DNA of 64,000 nucleotides from Xenopus tropicalis. Lineage: Eukaryota > Chordata > Amphibia > Anura > Pipidae. Of the stretch, positions 33,501 to 46,487 are shown piece after piece. Below the pieces are notes generated by a model. It had not been told where the DNA came from. It made no database searches and saw only the letters and a list, made by a program, of their open reading frames with translations. A program made the translations under genes and the position numbers. Numbering within the stretch: the stretch's first letter is position 1; every line of letters begins with the position of its first letter. The DNA lies in assembly GCF_000004195.4 (NCBI RefSeq), contig NC_030678.2:82682904-82746903 (forward strand). Reading direction: 5' to 3'.

Positions 33501-35113
33501 GCAAAAATAGAATTGTGTTCTAAAGCAACATTAAAAATTGTAGAGCAAGCAGGAACCCAAATGACACTTTTGGCTATAGAGAGGCTAAGGGATTGGTACA
33601 GGGTAAGGGGGCAGGAAAAGAAATAGGTACAGAAGTAGCAATAGGAAAGAAACAGGAATTGGAGGGATGTGGATGGGGGTTTTGGACACAGAGGTAGAGA
33701 TAACAACAGACAGTACTAATAGGAAAAGGGGAATCCAGACCACTATACTGCTCATTTTTTGGTGGGTGCCTCTAACTCTATAATAAGGCAACAAGATGTT
33801 ATAAGGAAGGCTGTGTCCAGTCAACATGAGGCAGTGGCAGCTCCATTAGACAAATACAGTAAACTGAAAGACAATAATAATTAATTGTGTAAATGAATGC
33901 AGATTTAGGTAAAGGTATATAATACTGATGAGGAGAATCTTTGTATTTGTCACAGGTGCCTAAAGGATACGTGAGTAACATAATGCAAGCCACTTTCTCA
34001 GAGGCAATATACACTTCTACAAATCCTATAATGGGTGGATGGCACTAAAATCATTGATTATAGCACTGCATTTCACAGATAAACAATAAATACAGCAGCC
34101 ATCAGAATAAACACAAATACTGTATTTGATGGACAGGGTTAAAGTGATGGATAGCAACCAATGGCATATGTAACAGCACAAGCCGATGTTGTCTCTTCCC
34201 ATAAAGAGATGGATTTTGTTCATATGTTTCATCGCTCACAACAGCGCACACTTGTGGCTTCAGCTGGCATTGTCATCTCTGGCTAAAGGTTCTTTGTTAC
34301 ACATTTTGCTTTGCATAGGAAAATTATCTTATGTAATAATAATTTATGTTTATGTTACCATTTATTTAGTCTTTTTTATTACTGCACTACTGTATTTTGT
34401 AAACTCTGTTTTCTTATTTCTTTAAACCTGCTGTGACTTTTACCTTTACCAATCATACCTATGAATGGTAACTGTTCATAAGTGATATTTTACATTGTTA
34501 TGAACTGAATTCCTAGTGCCTCAGTTTCTATGGTAACTAAGCGTCAGGATTTCGTCCAGTAATAGAAATGGGACTGCCAACTTTGCTTGTGTCTTTTTGA
34601 AGCTGGATGAACACAAGTGGATCCAAGGGACAGCTTCTCAATAGCTTCAAAGGAAATAAGTTTGGTCTTTGAAATACTGTATTTTGAGATGTACCTTCCA
34701 ATTACCAGCTCATCCTTTAAATAGGGTTTTGTACAGTTTTTACTCAATAGTAATACGTTAATACCCGCTATGTTTAAAAATGTATTAGCACAGTCATTTT
34801 TAAAACATCAAACAGTAACTTCCAAATTTATCCACAGCCCATTTTCCCACTATTTGCCTTGCAGGAACACAAGGTAATCTATAAGAAATGTACAGCTCTG
34901 AAACTATTACTTTTCCCTGGATGATTGCTGTATGTCTAAACTAAAAGGAAATCCTGTTCAATGGGGTTAGAGAGAAATGGCACAGGAAAATGCCATTTTG
35001 CAAAGGTATAAATTGTTCAACAGATTATTATGTTGTATTTTTCATAATCATGAGTGTACTGTGCTAATAGTTGTGGTAATCTTTTGTGTACCATTACAGA
35101 ACACTGCAAGAAT
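30563..35113. other. No feature recognised
   Basis: About 4.5 kb of AT-rich DNA. There are purine- and pyrimidine-rich stretches near 33.3-33.8 kb, but no gene, tandem array or element boundary I can support. Confidence 0.5.
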
Positions 35114-35222
35114 AGCCCCCATATTTAATAAAAGGCAGTAGGTTTGCCCATGAGCATTAACCCATAGAAACCATTTCTTACTGCTCCTGGGCAAACTTAC
35201 CGCCTTTTATTACATAACTCCA
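35114..35222. mobile_element. Short MITE, AATAAAAGGCA...GTTTGCCCA family, deleted copy
   Basis: The left end TTAATAAAAGGCAGTAGGTT with TGCCCA is complemented by TGGGCAAACTTACCGCCTTT with TATTACATAA on the right. About 100 bp long. Compared with the related copy at 54783-54943 it lacks about 50 bp of the middle. Confidence 0.8.
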
Positions 35223-35442
35223 TAAGAGTACTAAATAATCATCTGCATCGCAGGAACATCAGTTTGCCCAGCAGTCTGTAACAAAAGTCAGATCCCAGTG
35301 CTGGTTTCTTTGCAGTGATATTTGGATAGACTTCCATGGATGTCAATCAAGTGTGCAATTCAAAATGTACAATCAGACTAAAGTTGCAAAGCACTTTCCA
35401 CTGAGTAATTCACTCAGAACTTACATCAAAGTAAATGAAAGT

Positions 35443-35943
35443 CATGGGGCCATGGCAGGGTTTAGTCCCTTGGCTAAGACTTCCTTCTCTGCCTCGGTGA
35501 GTTTCCTGTCTGACAAGATATGAAAGTGTGACTCAGTCACAATGGTACCACGATTCCCATAAAGGTAGGTGTTAAATGTTCAATGCACATGGCTGTAAGT
35601 GTGAATTGTTGTGAAACAGCTGGAGGCTTTACAAGACTTTACACTTACAGTCATGTACATTGAAAAATGAGAAGCTTGACTGGCAGTACAGCTGCCTATT
35701 GTAACTTTGTGATTGATATCACAGAATGAGCACAGCTATCACAACATACTAAGGGCAAGGAAAGAGTAATAAACAACTTCACCATTTTACTGTCATGGGC
35801 GAGCAACATCCTGAGACTGAGACTGAAAGATGAGAACAAGGCATCCCAGAACATTTGTGGGTAAAACAAATTTCATACAGGGAACCCACTGATCTACAGA
35901 AGGAATGTTTAGCCAAGGGATTAAACTTTGCCATGGCCCCACT
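35443..35943. repeat. Complex fold-back element
   Basis: GGGGCCATGGCAGGGTTTAG with TCCCTTGGCTAA at the left is complemented by TTAGCCAAGGGATTAAAC with TTTGCCATGGCCCC at the right, and the match continues into CTTCCTTCT. A second pair, TTCAATGCACATGGCTGTAA (35578 on) and the complement of TTACAGTCATGTACATTGAA (near 35664), is centred about 70 bp left of the outer pair, so one arm has gained or lost sequence. No coding content. Confidence 0.7.
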
Positions 35944-36050
35944 CTATGTCCCAGTGGTGGATTTTATTACAACCACGGAATCTTCCATCTGCAATAATAA
36001 CATGTAAGTTGATGAGGCTGAAAACATCAGTGGCCCTAGCTAGGCTTTAA

Positions 36051-36256
36051 ACCTCTGAAGAAGTCAGAAATTGATGAAACACATCAGGCAGGGACAATGG
36101 ATGTCATTGGAGCCTCAGAGGAAGTCCAAAATTTACAAAACGTGTCAGGCTGGGGCAACTGACATCACCCTTGTGTGCCCTGGAGCCTCCGAGGAAGTTG
36201 AAAATCAATGAAATGTGTCAGGCCAAGGGGATCAGCATCATCCATGTGTGCCCTGG
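36051..36256 (+). repeat. Triplicated GAAGT...GAAA(C)(A/G)(C/T)GTCAGGC unit
   Basis: Three head-to-tail units start near 36051, 36111 and 36184, each with C(A/C)GAGGAAGT or CTGAAGAAGT, then ATGAAAC/ACAAAAC/ATGAAAT, then a (C/G)(A/T)GTCAGGC-like block and GG(G)GCAA/GACATCA. Units 2 and 3 are 73 bp and both end TGTGTGCCCTGG; unit 1 is about 60 bp. The motif is related to those at 19383-19420 and 8768-8800. Confidence 0.75.
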
Positions 36257-36301
36257 AGTAAACATGCTGCAGAGGAGCAACGCTTGAATCCATACACCTC
36301 C

Positions 36302-36641
36302 TTAAAGAAGAAGGAAAGTCTAAATCACTAGGGGGTACCAAATGTTAGGCACTTCCCAGTGATTGTAATAGCTTACCTGATACCTTACCTGATGGTGCTT
36401 TCTTCCTATTCAGTCTTCTTTTCACCAGCGTATGACACACACTAGAGTGAAAGAGCTGGCTGTTCATTTCTACATTCAGCTTTTCACTCTACTTGGAATT
36501 TACACACCCGAAGGAAAAGAAGATTTCTTCTGCAGAATACCCTGGGCCAGTGCAGTTTTTGGCAAACAGGAGCACTGGCCCAAGGACTCAGGTAAGCGAT
36601 TACAAATACTGGGGGGTGCCTAATATTTTCCTTCTCCTTAA
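36302..36641 (+). mobile_element. TTAA-flanked MITE (T2 type)
   Basis: A 340-bp element with TTAA at 36302-36305 and 36638-36641. The left end TTAAAGAAGAAGGAAAGTCT and the complement of the right end TTAAGGAGAAGGAAAATATT match well, and both continue into (A/T)..CACT/CCCC.AGT..GGGGG-like blocks. No transposase. An internal GACTCAG|GTAAGC donor-like site belongs to the repeat. Confidence 0.8.
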
Positions 36642-37313
36642 ACCGACAGGAACTCTGGAACAACACATGCACAATAAGGAAGGACTCAATATGCCTACTT
36701 AGACACTACTTCTGAAAAGACCCTTACAGCAACAGTTTGGTTTTAAGTAAAGCAAGATATTGCATAACTTGTTTAAGTACCTATCCTATTCCCCATGTGG
36801 TGAACCACATGAGTTAAATGGTATATGCAAGTAAAATACCCTTTGGTGTTATGAGGAGTTTTTAGCACTGTCTCATATGTTTTAAGCTGTGTGGACACTT
36901 ACTCAAAGGACAACAAGTGTTTTTCAGCCAGAGAGAGGGGGAAGGTCTAGTAACCTTGGACTACACCGCTGCTTTACTTTGTATAGTGGTACTGAACATG
37001 CCAGACTATCACTAGAGCAATATTGTTACAATACACAGTACAATTTAGTGTGTGTATAGAACTATAGAAAGTCAGATTTTTCTGTATGTTCTAAAGTGCT
37101 GTAGTACTTTCCCCATAAATAAAATGAAATAAGATAAGGTTCTATAGTGCTTTCTTTAAAAACAAAACTCTCCACCACTCTCTGGTGGGATTAGCAATTG
37201 ACAAGCTTGCTGATTTTCAAGTGACACACCAACACTACATAATTTGAAAAAGGCAATCTTTATTCATGATATTTTGTCAAATTATCAACAGTACAAACAT
37301 AAGCTATAAAGTT

Positions 37314-37833
37314 TTAAAGGGGAACTAGAGCTTAACAAAGAAGTAGGCTAGAGGTGCTGCAAACCCACAACTACAGCCATTTAGCAGGGAAGATCCATTA
37401 ATTCAAATAAGCTCCATTATGTGCCATCTTTTCTGCTGATGCTCTGCACTTTTGTTACCTGAACTTAAAAACTTACTCACAATTCTATATACATAGAATC
37501 TAAAAGTCAAAATACAAGGCTGCTTAATAATTAATTCAAAGTCTGTGCAATTTTACATCATAATTTAATAATAAGCCCATTTATCATCAGCCTTTATGTG
37601 AACCTCATAGTCTGCTTGATGATTTGTGATGACCCGGAAACTAAACTTCTCAACAGCCTGTAAGAGCACACTGAGCATGTGAGTGTCACTGACACTCCTA
37701 ACAAAATCCAAGATGTTACCCCCTGGGTACAATGTTGAGGGCTTGGATCATTACTGTTATAGAGATTATGAAACTTTAGACTGGTACAGTAAGTTCAGTG
37801 TATAAAATACAGGATTTTTTAGTACTCCTTTAA
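37314..37833 (+). mobile_element. TTAA-flanked MITE (T2 type)
   Basis: A 520-bp element with TTAAAGGGGAACTAGAGC at the left and TTTTTAGTACTCCTTTAA at the right, TTAA at both ends. The right third (TCTCAACAGC, GAGCATGTGAGTGTCACTGA) matches 16676-16940. No coding capacity. Confidence 0.8.
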
Positions 37834-40800
37834 AATACGAGAACTTAACCCTTAATATTCTGCACCATCATATTTAGTTAAAATTGCTGGTAAATATAAC
37901 AATAACATACGATACAAGCATAAATGGTCAGTAAACCACCTTAATCCAAAGCAAGTGGCTTACTAAGCCACAGTTTGTGTGCACAAATACCAGCAGTATG
38001 CACAGTGAACCTGTAGTAAATATATTTTAATTAAACCAATTATTATTTAAGAATCCAATCACAATCTTGTTTTTTAAATAAACATTATTTTCCTTTATTA
38101 TGTCTTTACTTACTTTCATGATGCCATCTAGCACGATGCAATATGTTCTTTCTCAGAAACTAATGTATGGCATAACTCAACCATTTCTTCTAAATGTGGA
38201 ACAGCTCATAAACTACATATTTACAGTTGCCGCAGTTTAATTTCATCTATTCTTTCATTCCATATGCATCTCTTTTCCTGTTTATACTTGCAAATCATTT
38301 TGCCCACATACAAGAGTTATCCCTACTGCTAATTCCGTTAATTAGAAACCTGTGGTCTGTTTGCGTTGCTTCACTAAAACAATACATTTTTCTGCATTCT
38401 CTATGGTTTGAAGTATTTCTTAAATGTCTCCAACTGGCAGCTGTTTATGAAATGCAGCTCTTCATAACGTTTTAGTTTTTCAATATCCTTTTCTTAAAGA
38501 TCTAAGAAAATAGATTTTTTTTTCTTATAAAGTCCCTATAGTAAAATCCTCAGCATCTAGAGATGCTGAAGGGCATTTAGTAATGAGCTTAGATCAAAGC
38601 TCTGACAACTCGGCAAGGAAATGAGAAAGTGATGCAGGATCTAGATTGGTACAAGGAACGGTACCTGTTTAAGATACTGATTTTCAGTGTGCTATTCAGC
38701 CACAACAGGCGCTTCACAAAATTTTAGGATTGCAAAAGTCTTACTTCACACTAAAATCGTATTTCTGTGTTAAAAGAATGAACATTATTAGCTACATATT
38801 ATATTCAGGATTGACTGCAATCCAGTGTAAAAAAATTAATTCCTTGCCTAAGCAGAGAATTTATTTATAAGCATGTGTTTTCATTCAGACTCCAATGAGA
38901 CCGGAAGTCAGATCATCAGGTACAACATGTGTCTTTACTAAATGAGCCTAAGGTAAGGAGCAGGACACATGACCCAGACAAGATATCCCTGCTTTATAGT
39001 GTCCCTGAAAAAGCAAATAAATCTAGTAGACATTTCCACCACTTTAAAGCAGACCCCTAAAATCACAAGCAATACTTATAGGGGTAATTTACGAATGCAG
39101 CTGAATGTGCAGTGGCAATAAAATGGTTGCAAATGTTGTGCTTTCTGATGCCATATGATTAAAATGTGCAAGATCAACTATTGATGATGTGGAACCTTGG
39201 AGCTTGTACCACCCTGAATGAGATGGTAATTCCAAGTTTCCTGGAAACGCAATCCCTGGGGGAGTATCTGCATCGTGTCTAGGAGTAATTTTCTGCTTAT
39301 AACAGCCATGTTTGTCTTTAGGCCTGGCCCTCAACTACTCAAGTGCCACCAGGACTTACTGCATGAGAATCCAGTGACTCCAACAGGGGCAGGCAAGGGA
39401 GCCAAATGTTTACTGATGGGGAAGGAACCAGTAAGAACAGAGCTGGACAAAGCCAGGCAGGCCGGGTCAGAACCAATAACAACTATAGAATCTTGATGCA
39501 AACTCAAATTCAGGAACAAGTCAGGGTGTGTATATATAGAGCGGCGGTATGTAGCACTATTATGACAGTATAAGGCCACACCAGGGGCTTTCACTCAGGG
39601 CTGGGCCCTCTCTTTGTAGTGAGAGGATTATCAGAAAGGTTGTAGTGTGAATTAAGATGAAGAGTAATGGCTCCAGGAATTCTTTAGAAGGTATATTTAT
39701 GTATGCAGCAACTGAAGAATAACATCTCACCACACTGAGTATTACAGTGGTGACAGTGAATGTAATAACATAAGCAATCAGGCAAACTTATATAATAGCA
39801 GGAAACAATGCAATATAACTTTAACAAAGAATATGAGCAATGCTCTATGGTCTCACCCAGCCAGATCTGCTGACAGACACTGCCTGTAGACTGGGAATCC
39901 TACCTATAAGAAACACCCTCCTTATCACTAAGGCCCCTATTCTGGGTTGCCAGACATCAACCGTACAACCAGGGACCTAACCCACTGACCTCCTGTTGGA
40001 GCTTTGGGCTGCTCAGCTACCCTGACTGGCACTAAGTGGGTGCTAACCCACTCCTATAAGACAAGCTGGCTAATTCTTACTAAAAACTAAGAGAGGATTC
40101 CTTGGGGGTCTTACCCTCTATGCAGGAAAACAATTATCTCTTTCCCAATGGCTGTCTGAAGCAGTCCCTGTAGCTACCAAGACAAACAAGAAGTAATAAT
40201 TCTCTTCTGCTTCTCTAAAAATCTGGAAGAAACAATTCTTTCCCCAGAGACAGGGGATGTTGGTCTCTCAAACTATTTACAGATAGGATGAGCTAAAGAT
40301 ATGGTGACACCTACTGGTAAGGTGTCAAATAGCTTACCAATTTCATTAGGTCAGCAGAACATTTAATCTCAGTATTTGGTAAATGCAACCCTATGGGTTA
40401 CAGGTATAACAGACTGCATAAAACATGTAGGTCACTGGTTTGGCTCTAGGTGGGATGATACACTTTGCCTCAATAGGTGCAGCAGACTTGCACCATAAAA
40501 AGCACACACAAACAATTAATTAACACAAATAATTCAATTTAAATGTCCATACAAATGGGATCCCGACTCCGAAAATGTTAGCTGCAATTTGGTACCATAT
40601 GCACCAACAATGGCATTTGTTTTATGCTTGCAATTGTGCCAGGCGCAACTCCCTATGTGGCCACAATTACCCTGGAATTATGTGGGGAATGCAGTATTAT
40701 GGGCAAAAACATGGTAATTTGTGTCCAAAATTGCAAATTGACCCTTAAGATTTTAGACATATGAGTGTGTTTACTTTGCAGAAACAGTTGGTATAATGGC

Positions 40801-41421
40801 CCTTCAATAATTAACTTTTGTCAGAATGTTAGGAGCCTAGGACTGCTTAAACAGAGTGGATTTTACAGCCCATTTTTTCAATATGAAAATACTGTTTGGT
40901 CTGGCTTGTATATATTTTCTAGAATACTATTATTATAATAATAATTATTATTATTATACTAATAATACACCCCTAGCCCCTTCAGACTTTATGCTCCTCT
41001 GAACAAGCCCAATATTTAATTTGCACTGCTCTGAATTGACAATGTTTTTTTCCTATTCATGTACAGTGGCAAGGGAAATGCTTGGCAAAATAAACTGATA
41101 ATAGAATCAGGATACAGAAAATAGAATTTGTAACTAGATTCAGTCATTCTAAACATGGATAAAACATAGCAGCAATTATGAGTATGCTACAAGGCATGAA
41201 AGTTGCATGTATTTGCCATGTTTCAACTGAATAGCACAACATTCATGACAACACAAGTCATAATTCAATGTAATCCCAGAAATAACCACGTCAAAGAAAA
41301 GAACTGAAAATTATTAACAACTGTGAAATCTACTGAAGCATCAAATTAGTTTGTAAGCCCTGTGTAGGTCATAGCAAAAGCAGTAACTGAGCTCCCTTGC
41401 AGTTTGGGTTAGGTTCAAGCA
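37834..41421. other. Mostly unannotated; two small repeats
   Basis: Holds a 20-bp hairpin (TCAGCATCT/AGATGCTGA, 38550-38569), the repeat fragment at 39187-39240 related to 2289-2340, and an (ATT)n-like tract at 40928-40966. About 39900-40300 is less AT-rich, but I could not assign it to a gene or repeat. Confidence 0.5.
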
Positions 41422-41700
41422 TTAAAGTGGTACTGACACCCAATAATGATTCTTCAACATTTTATTGTGCATTAGGAGTTACCTAAAGGTCATATTGATC
41501 ATTTTTCACTGATAGGGCTGCTTGAAGTTCCTAAACCTGACTGTTTTGCCAACCTGACTGTCCCTTCTCAACCTGTCAGTTATAGCTTCTAATGCTAACA
41601 ACCTATTGCTGCACAAATATGGCAGCCCCCTCATAGAGGAACTTGGGGGATCTGTAAGTTAATGTAAAAACATCAGGCAAATACTTTGAAGGCAAAATTA
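41422..41700 (+). mobile_element. TTAA-type MITE, left part
   Basis: Begins TTAAAGTGGTACTGACACCC, a T2-like terminus, followed by GTCAGTTATAGC and ATGGCAGCCCCCTCATAGA blocks. No clear right TTAA terminus, so it is truncated or decayed. Confidence 0.5.
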
Positions 41701-42599
41701 TAAATAGCATGTAAAGACAATGTTATGATGGATTTGGAAAAGGTTTCGTTTCTGATGTCAGAATTTCTTTATGGCAAAAAATATATAAATATTGGTCTAT
41801 AAAGTATTAGAATAATTGCTGATTTAATCAAGTTGTTTGTGAGCAACAATTTACTGTGACAGCCACCAACTCAAGATCTTCTAGTAGATCATAATTTACA
41901 TTTTAGTCTAAATTGACATATTTGTAGATGAAATATTTCTTCATATTTTACATTGATTAAATATTTGTTATGGGTCTCTGAGTTGAAGGGATACCAAAAG
42001 AATGTAAACAGTGTACCTTCTTGTACAGGGCTTGTGTTTCAACTTGAATGTATAGGTGCCAACATCCATGCCTCCACATTAACTATGTAAGCAGTAACCA
42101 ATATGCATAATGTACCTTGCAAGCTTAACTTATTTCTGAGCATTTCATTGCCATTACAATCTTGGGTCAAGTTACATAAGTTTGAAAATCAATTTGCTAC
42201 GGTACAATGCATGAGAAAACTAAAGTAATAAAGTCCATATGGCATCAAGGTAAGAATCTGATAATTCTGATTACCTGTTGTAAAAAAATATATATCATAT
42301 TGCCTTTGTATACTGTACGTGAAATGACATATCCTCTGATATAATGTGCCCATTCCCTAGAATCTTAACCAATGATGTAAAATCCATTTTTCATTTCACT
42401 GTTACAGACTAAAACTACAGAGCTGAGTTTTTGAACAGCCATTTGGATTGAAACTTCTACTAGCTGTCAGGAATATATAACTGAGGCCTATTTACACTCC
42501 TATATATATATATTTACTTTTTTATTTAAATACATGCACCATTCATTTATCATATGGGGAGGTATCTATCCGCTGTCAACTGTCCGCCGTCACTAGCTA

Positions 42600-43965
42600 G
42601 TTTTAAATGATAAGTTGGAAATTTTTAAGGAAAGGGAAAAGGGGGAAAGGGAGTTCCAGGCAAGAAAAACACAGCAGTATGGATAGTCCCATGTGTATCC
42701 AAATGGTTGTGTCATTGTTTTATACTTAAGAACATTCCCAAATATTTTGAGCATCAGTCAGTGTGTCCTGGGTAGCTACCTGGTTTGGCATACACCTTAT
42801 CAAGAATTACCAAATTGTGCAGATTTGGTTATGTTAGATTGTCCATGTAAGAAGACCAGAGATGCCAGACGGCCCAATGCTTCCTCCTAGCGTCGTAAGA
42901 TTCTGCATGTAGTTCCTCAAACCGCCGGATATCTTCCATCTCTGCTATCCATTCTGTAAGCGTAGGTAGTATTTTAGTTTTCCATTTACGAGGAATTATA
43001 ATCTTGGCAGCGTTTAATTTGCCGCTGGGTTGCTTTCTAGTTTCATTTGTAAATTGTTGTTGCAAATATCAATAATCTCATTCCAGAATTTTTGTATTTC
43101 TGTGCATTCCCAGAATATGTGTAACATTGTTCCAGGAGATTGTTCACAACGCCAACATTTGTTCGATACACCCGGAAACATTTTGCTTAATTTAGTCGGA
43201 GTATTATACCAGTTGGTAAGGATTTTATAATTGTTCTCCAAAATTCTGCAACTTCTTTGGCCAATGTGTGATTTGGCGATAATTTCCTCCAGTTCTTGTT
43301 GTGAAAAGGTTGTGTTCAGGGTTTTCCCCCATTTCGCTAGGTGTGGTAGATTTGTTAAGGAGATATTCTCCTGTGCCGAGAGAATTTGGTATATTGCTGA
43401 GATATTTCGCAGGGGAGGTTGCTTTTGTCGGCAAAGGTTTTCAAAGTTAGTGTAAATTTGATCTCCTGTACTAACTTTAAGTGTCGCCAAGATAAAACTT
43501 CGAAGCTGTCGGTATGTAAGGTAGTCTGAGGTTGTAAGTGCGAACATCTTTTTAGTTTGTTCCCAAGTAGGGAGAGCTCCATTAGGGCAGATCTGATATA
43601 GTTGAAGAGTTGGGCTGTGTGTCCAATTCGCAAAGTAACCCTTTTGAAGACCTGGAGGAAAGTCTAAATTAGATGTTAGAGGAGTAAGCAGTGAATTTTG
43701 CGAAATCAGATGTAATCGATGCTTTTGGGAGTCCCAGCTGTTAAGAGCGTATGTTAGTAATGGGTGCTTGTTCAAAAATGCTGTCCTCTTGCTAGGGTGC
43801 AACCATCGAAGAAGCTTTAATGGTTGAGTTGTTAATGTTTGTTCAATAGCTATTCATGCTTTAGAATGTTCATAATAAGTCCAGTCTAGCAAGCGTTAAA
43901 GGACACAGGCTTGGTGATATAGTTGGAAGTTTGGTAATCCTGTTCCACCGTTTGCTTTGGAGCGC
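42600..43965 (-). pseudogene. L1/Tx1-like LINE, ORF2 C-terminal part and 3' end
   Basis: A minus-strand frame of 262 codons (43802-43014) continues after a frameshift in an overlapping frame down to 42829. It carries the cysteine motif of L1-type ORF2 tails, CWRC...MLHIFWEC (C216, C219, H228, C233), preceded by PTKLSKMFPG and followed by WNEIIDICNNN. Upstream of 43802 the frame continues as recognisable sequence (KANGGTGLPNFQLYHQACVL) but has two stops. The reverse transcriptase and endonuclease are absent: 5'-truncated insertion. A pyrimidine-rich 3' tail follows at about 42600-42680. Target duplication not found. Confidence 0.85.
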
Positions 43966-46487
43966 TGCAAGATGGATCGCCTGGTCCGTGGTGATTTATT
44001 ACTGAGCATGCTCTTTACTGTTATACACCCTGCTAGAGGAACAGGTTTTTTTTTTATCCTAAACTCTGAGCTCAGTTTAACTGTTACAGGTCACAATCCA
44101 AGCAGGACTTTTTATCAAAGTAAGTTCTGCCTGTGTAAGCTTGCATTCTTCATTGCATTAACTTTACAGCGCCATTCCAGTGCCTTTTTAATTCTAATTT
44201 TTATCAGGGTAGTGAGCAAGACAGATGACAGGGATCTCGAAACTTGCTAGTAATAGGGCATTCATTAGCATATTAAATGTTAAATACACAATTTTTGGCT
44301 CTAAAAAGTTCAATTTGTGCAGTTTGTGGAGCAGTGTAAGCAACAGTGTTGTTTAATTAGATCAGATGGTTTTTGTATCCATGTTTTTCTGAAGGCCACT
44401 TGCACAATGAAGGTTATCCCTGCTTTAATAGGACATTTAGAAGGCACTGTTTCAAGTCGCACAAATAGAGCAGCAAATAATTCTTTTTAATAGACAGGGG
44501 ACTTTAGTTTAAAAGTATGGATGAAGTTGAGGAGGGTCTATTAGTTAATTAATGGAGATGAACAACCCATAGTATGCCTGCTTAAGAAGTGGAACCTTTT
44601 TTTAATATCATAAAAGCTAGTGCAGACACAAGTAAATAATACCAAAGTACACAAATAAACCTCCCATGCTTTGCAGAGTCTGGCACATTCAGTAGTGCAT
44701 GACAAGGGGACTCCTCAATTGACCCTTCGCCTTGAGGCACCCCACTGAACCCCCTTATTACATACCTTAATGAAACATCAGGAGACAGAGGAGTAGAAAA
44801 TGGCCACAGCATTTATTCAAATTTTATCAAATAAATAGGACCTTGCCAGCCTAACCCAAGGCAATATTCTAAAGCCATAATTCCATAAGAGGTCATTACT
44901 ATGCTCTGTCGTTCTTTGCTGAAGACTTTAATGAGTATTAGACTGCCTCTACGTACAGAGAGGATTGGCCCAAACTCTTCTACCAGCAGGAGTTACATTA
45001 CCAACCATGAGAGAAGTTCAGCAGCCCTGCTGCCGCAGGTACTGAATCTGCAGTGTCTCAGTCATAGGAAATCCAAGCAGGCTGTCACCTAGCACAAGCA
45101 GTAGTAGCGTCTGTATCTATCAATCCACCGTGCAGTCACAGGAGAAAATTACCTAAAATTACCTGTGCAGTACTCTGGCAAGGTCCTACTGCTGCTGTGA
45201 TAAATAAAACTTAAAATACATTATGATATATCCACTGTTTTGATCCAGAGTAAGCCAAAAAACCCAAACTGAAGCTAGTGCCAATTATGCCTCAAAAAAT
45301 TCCTTCCTGATGCCCATAGTGATCGGAAACATTCCCTGGATCAAGCAATCGTAGTTAACATGAATTAGGTACAATGCTGACTCTCAAGTTTATACCGTAT
45401 AAAGATACAGAAAGCACAATATAACAATGCATTCAGGAAAACATCCACATTCAGTTATTAATAGATAATATGAGAACAAAAAGAAGTGAAACACCTGACA
45501 TTTTGCAAAATATGCAAAAAGGGGGAGGGTGGGTTGGATGTTTCTACCTGCTCAGAAGATATGGAAGTGAGTGCTTCTTTTTCTGACATCACATCCCTCT
45601 CTTTCTCTGCCCCCCACGCCAGTTTTCTCCCGCCTTACCTCTTTCCTTCTCACCTAATCACGCTTGTACCTGGCTCTGGCAATCTCTAAACATAAAACAG
45701 TGTTACCTGGCTGCTGGTCCTTCGGATCCCTTGTCATGCAGCCCCTGTGCTTATAGCTCCAGGGCTTTCCTTTATTTGTTTTTGACCTTTATATTATCTG
45801 ATTTTGTAACATGTAATCTTGTTATTAAGCAAATACCAATATCTAAAGAATTCATTTGACTTTATTATCATAATCATTTATTAATGTTTTCATGTAATCA
45901 ATGTTTCACTCATCCTTATTTAGTTTTAACTTTTGGAGTTATTTTCTTTGTACCTGACAAACATATATAAACTAATTTTGTATTTAACTTTTAGTATTCA
46001 TCTTTGTGGTTTCTTTGTGCATTTCAACATCATTCATCATTCCAGCATTTATTTCTGATGTTTTGATGTTTATGACATTTATGTTAAATGTGTATACTTC
46101 ATGAATTTCCTATGAATGTCAGGTGCATCATATATTAAGTGATTGTTATGCTTGTGTGAATTGATTAGGGTAAATTATGGTGATTTTAGTTTAGCATTAG
46201 GTGTTGAGGAGGTAACTAGGTGGTATTAGTAAGCATTTGTTATTGATATTTTTTAATACATTGTTTAATCATTGTGGATGCTTTTACCACTTTTGCTTAT
46301 TTAGTTTGCAATTTACCGCAAACTGCAGCTTCCCTGTAATATGAGTATTTTTTCCTTCTCTTACTGGCATGTGTCTGCCATTATTGGTGGGTCTCATCAA
46401 ATTGGGGTTTATCTTTTTTTCTTATATATTGGTAGTATTATTGATACTTGTCAGACATGCATAGGTTTTTTTTTTTATAAAGGTGGC
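43966..46487. other. No gene; one inverted-repeat pair and a LINE-like scrap
   Basis: AGGACCTTGCCAG (44838-44850) is complemented by CTGGCAAGGTCCT (45175-45187), so 44.84-45.19 kb may be a decayed element with inverted ends. CCTTCCTGATGCCC...CCCTGGATCAA near 45302-45338 resembles CR1/L2-type LINE debris. Nothing else is supported. Confidence 0.35.

Noticed and set aside
36545..36591. Plus-strand exon-like segment ending GACTCAG|GTAAGC
   Set aside because: Lies wholly inside the TTAA element 36302-36641, so the splice-like sites belong to a repeat.
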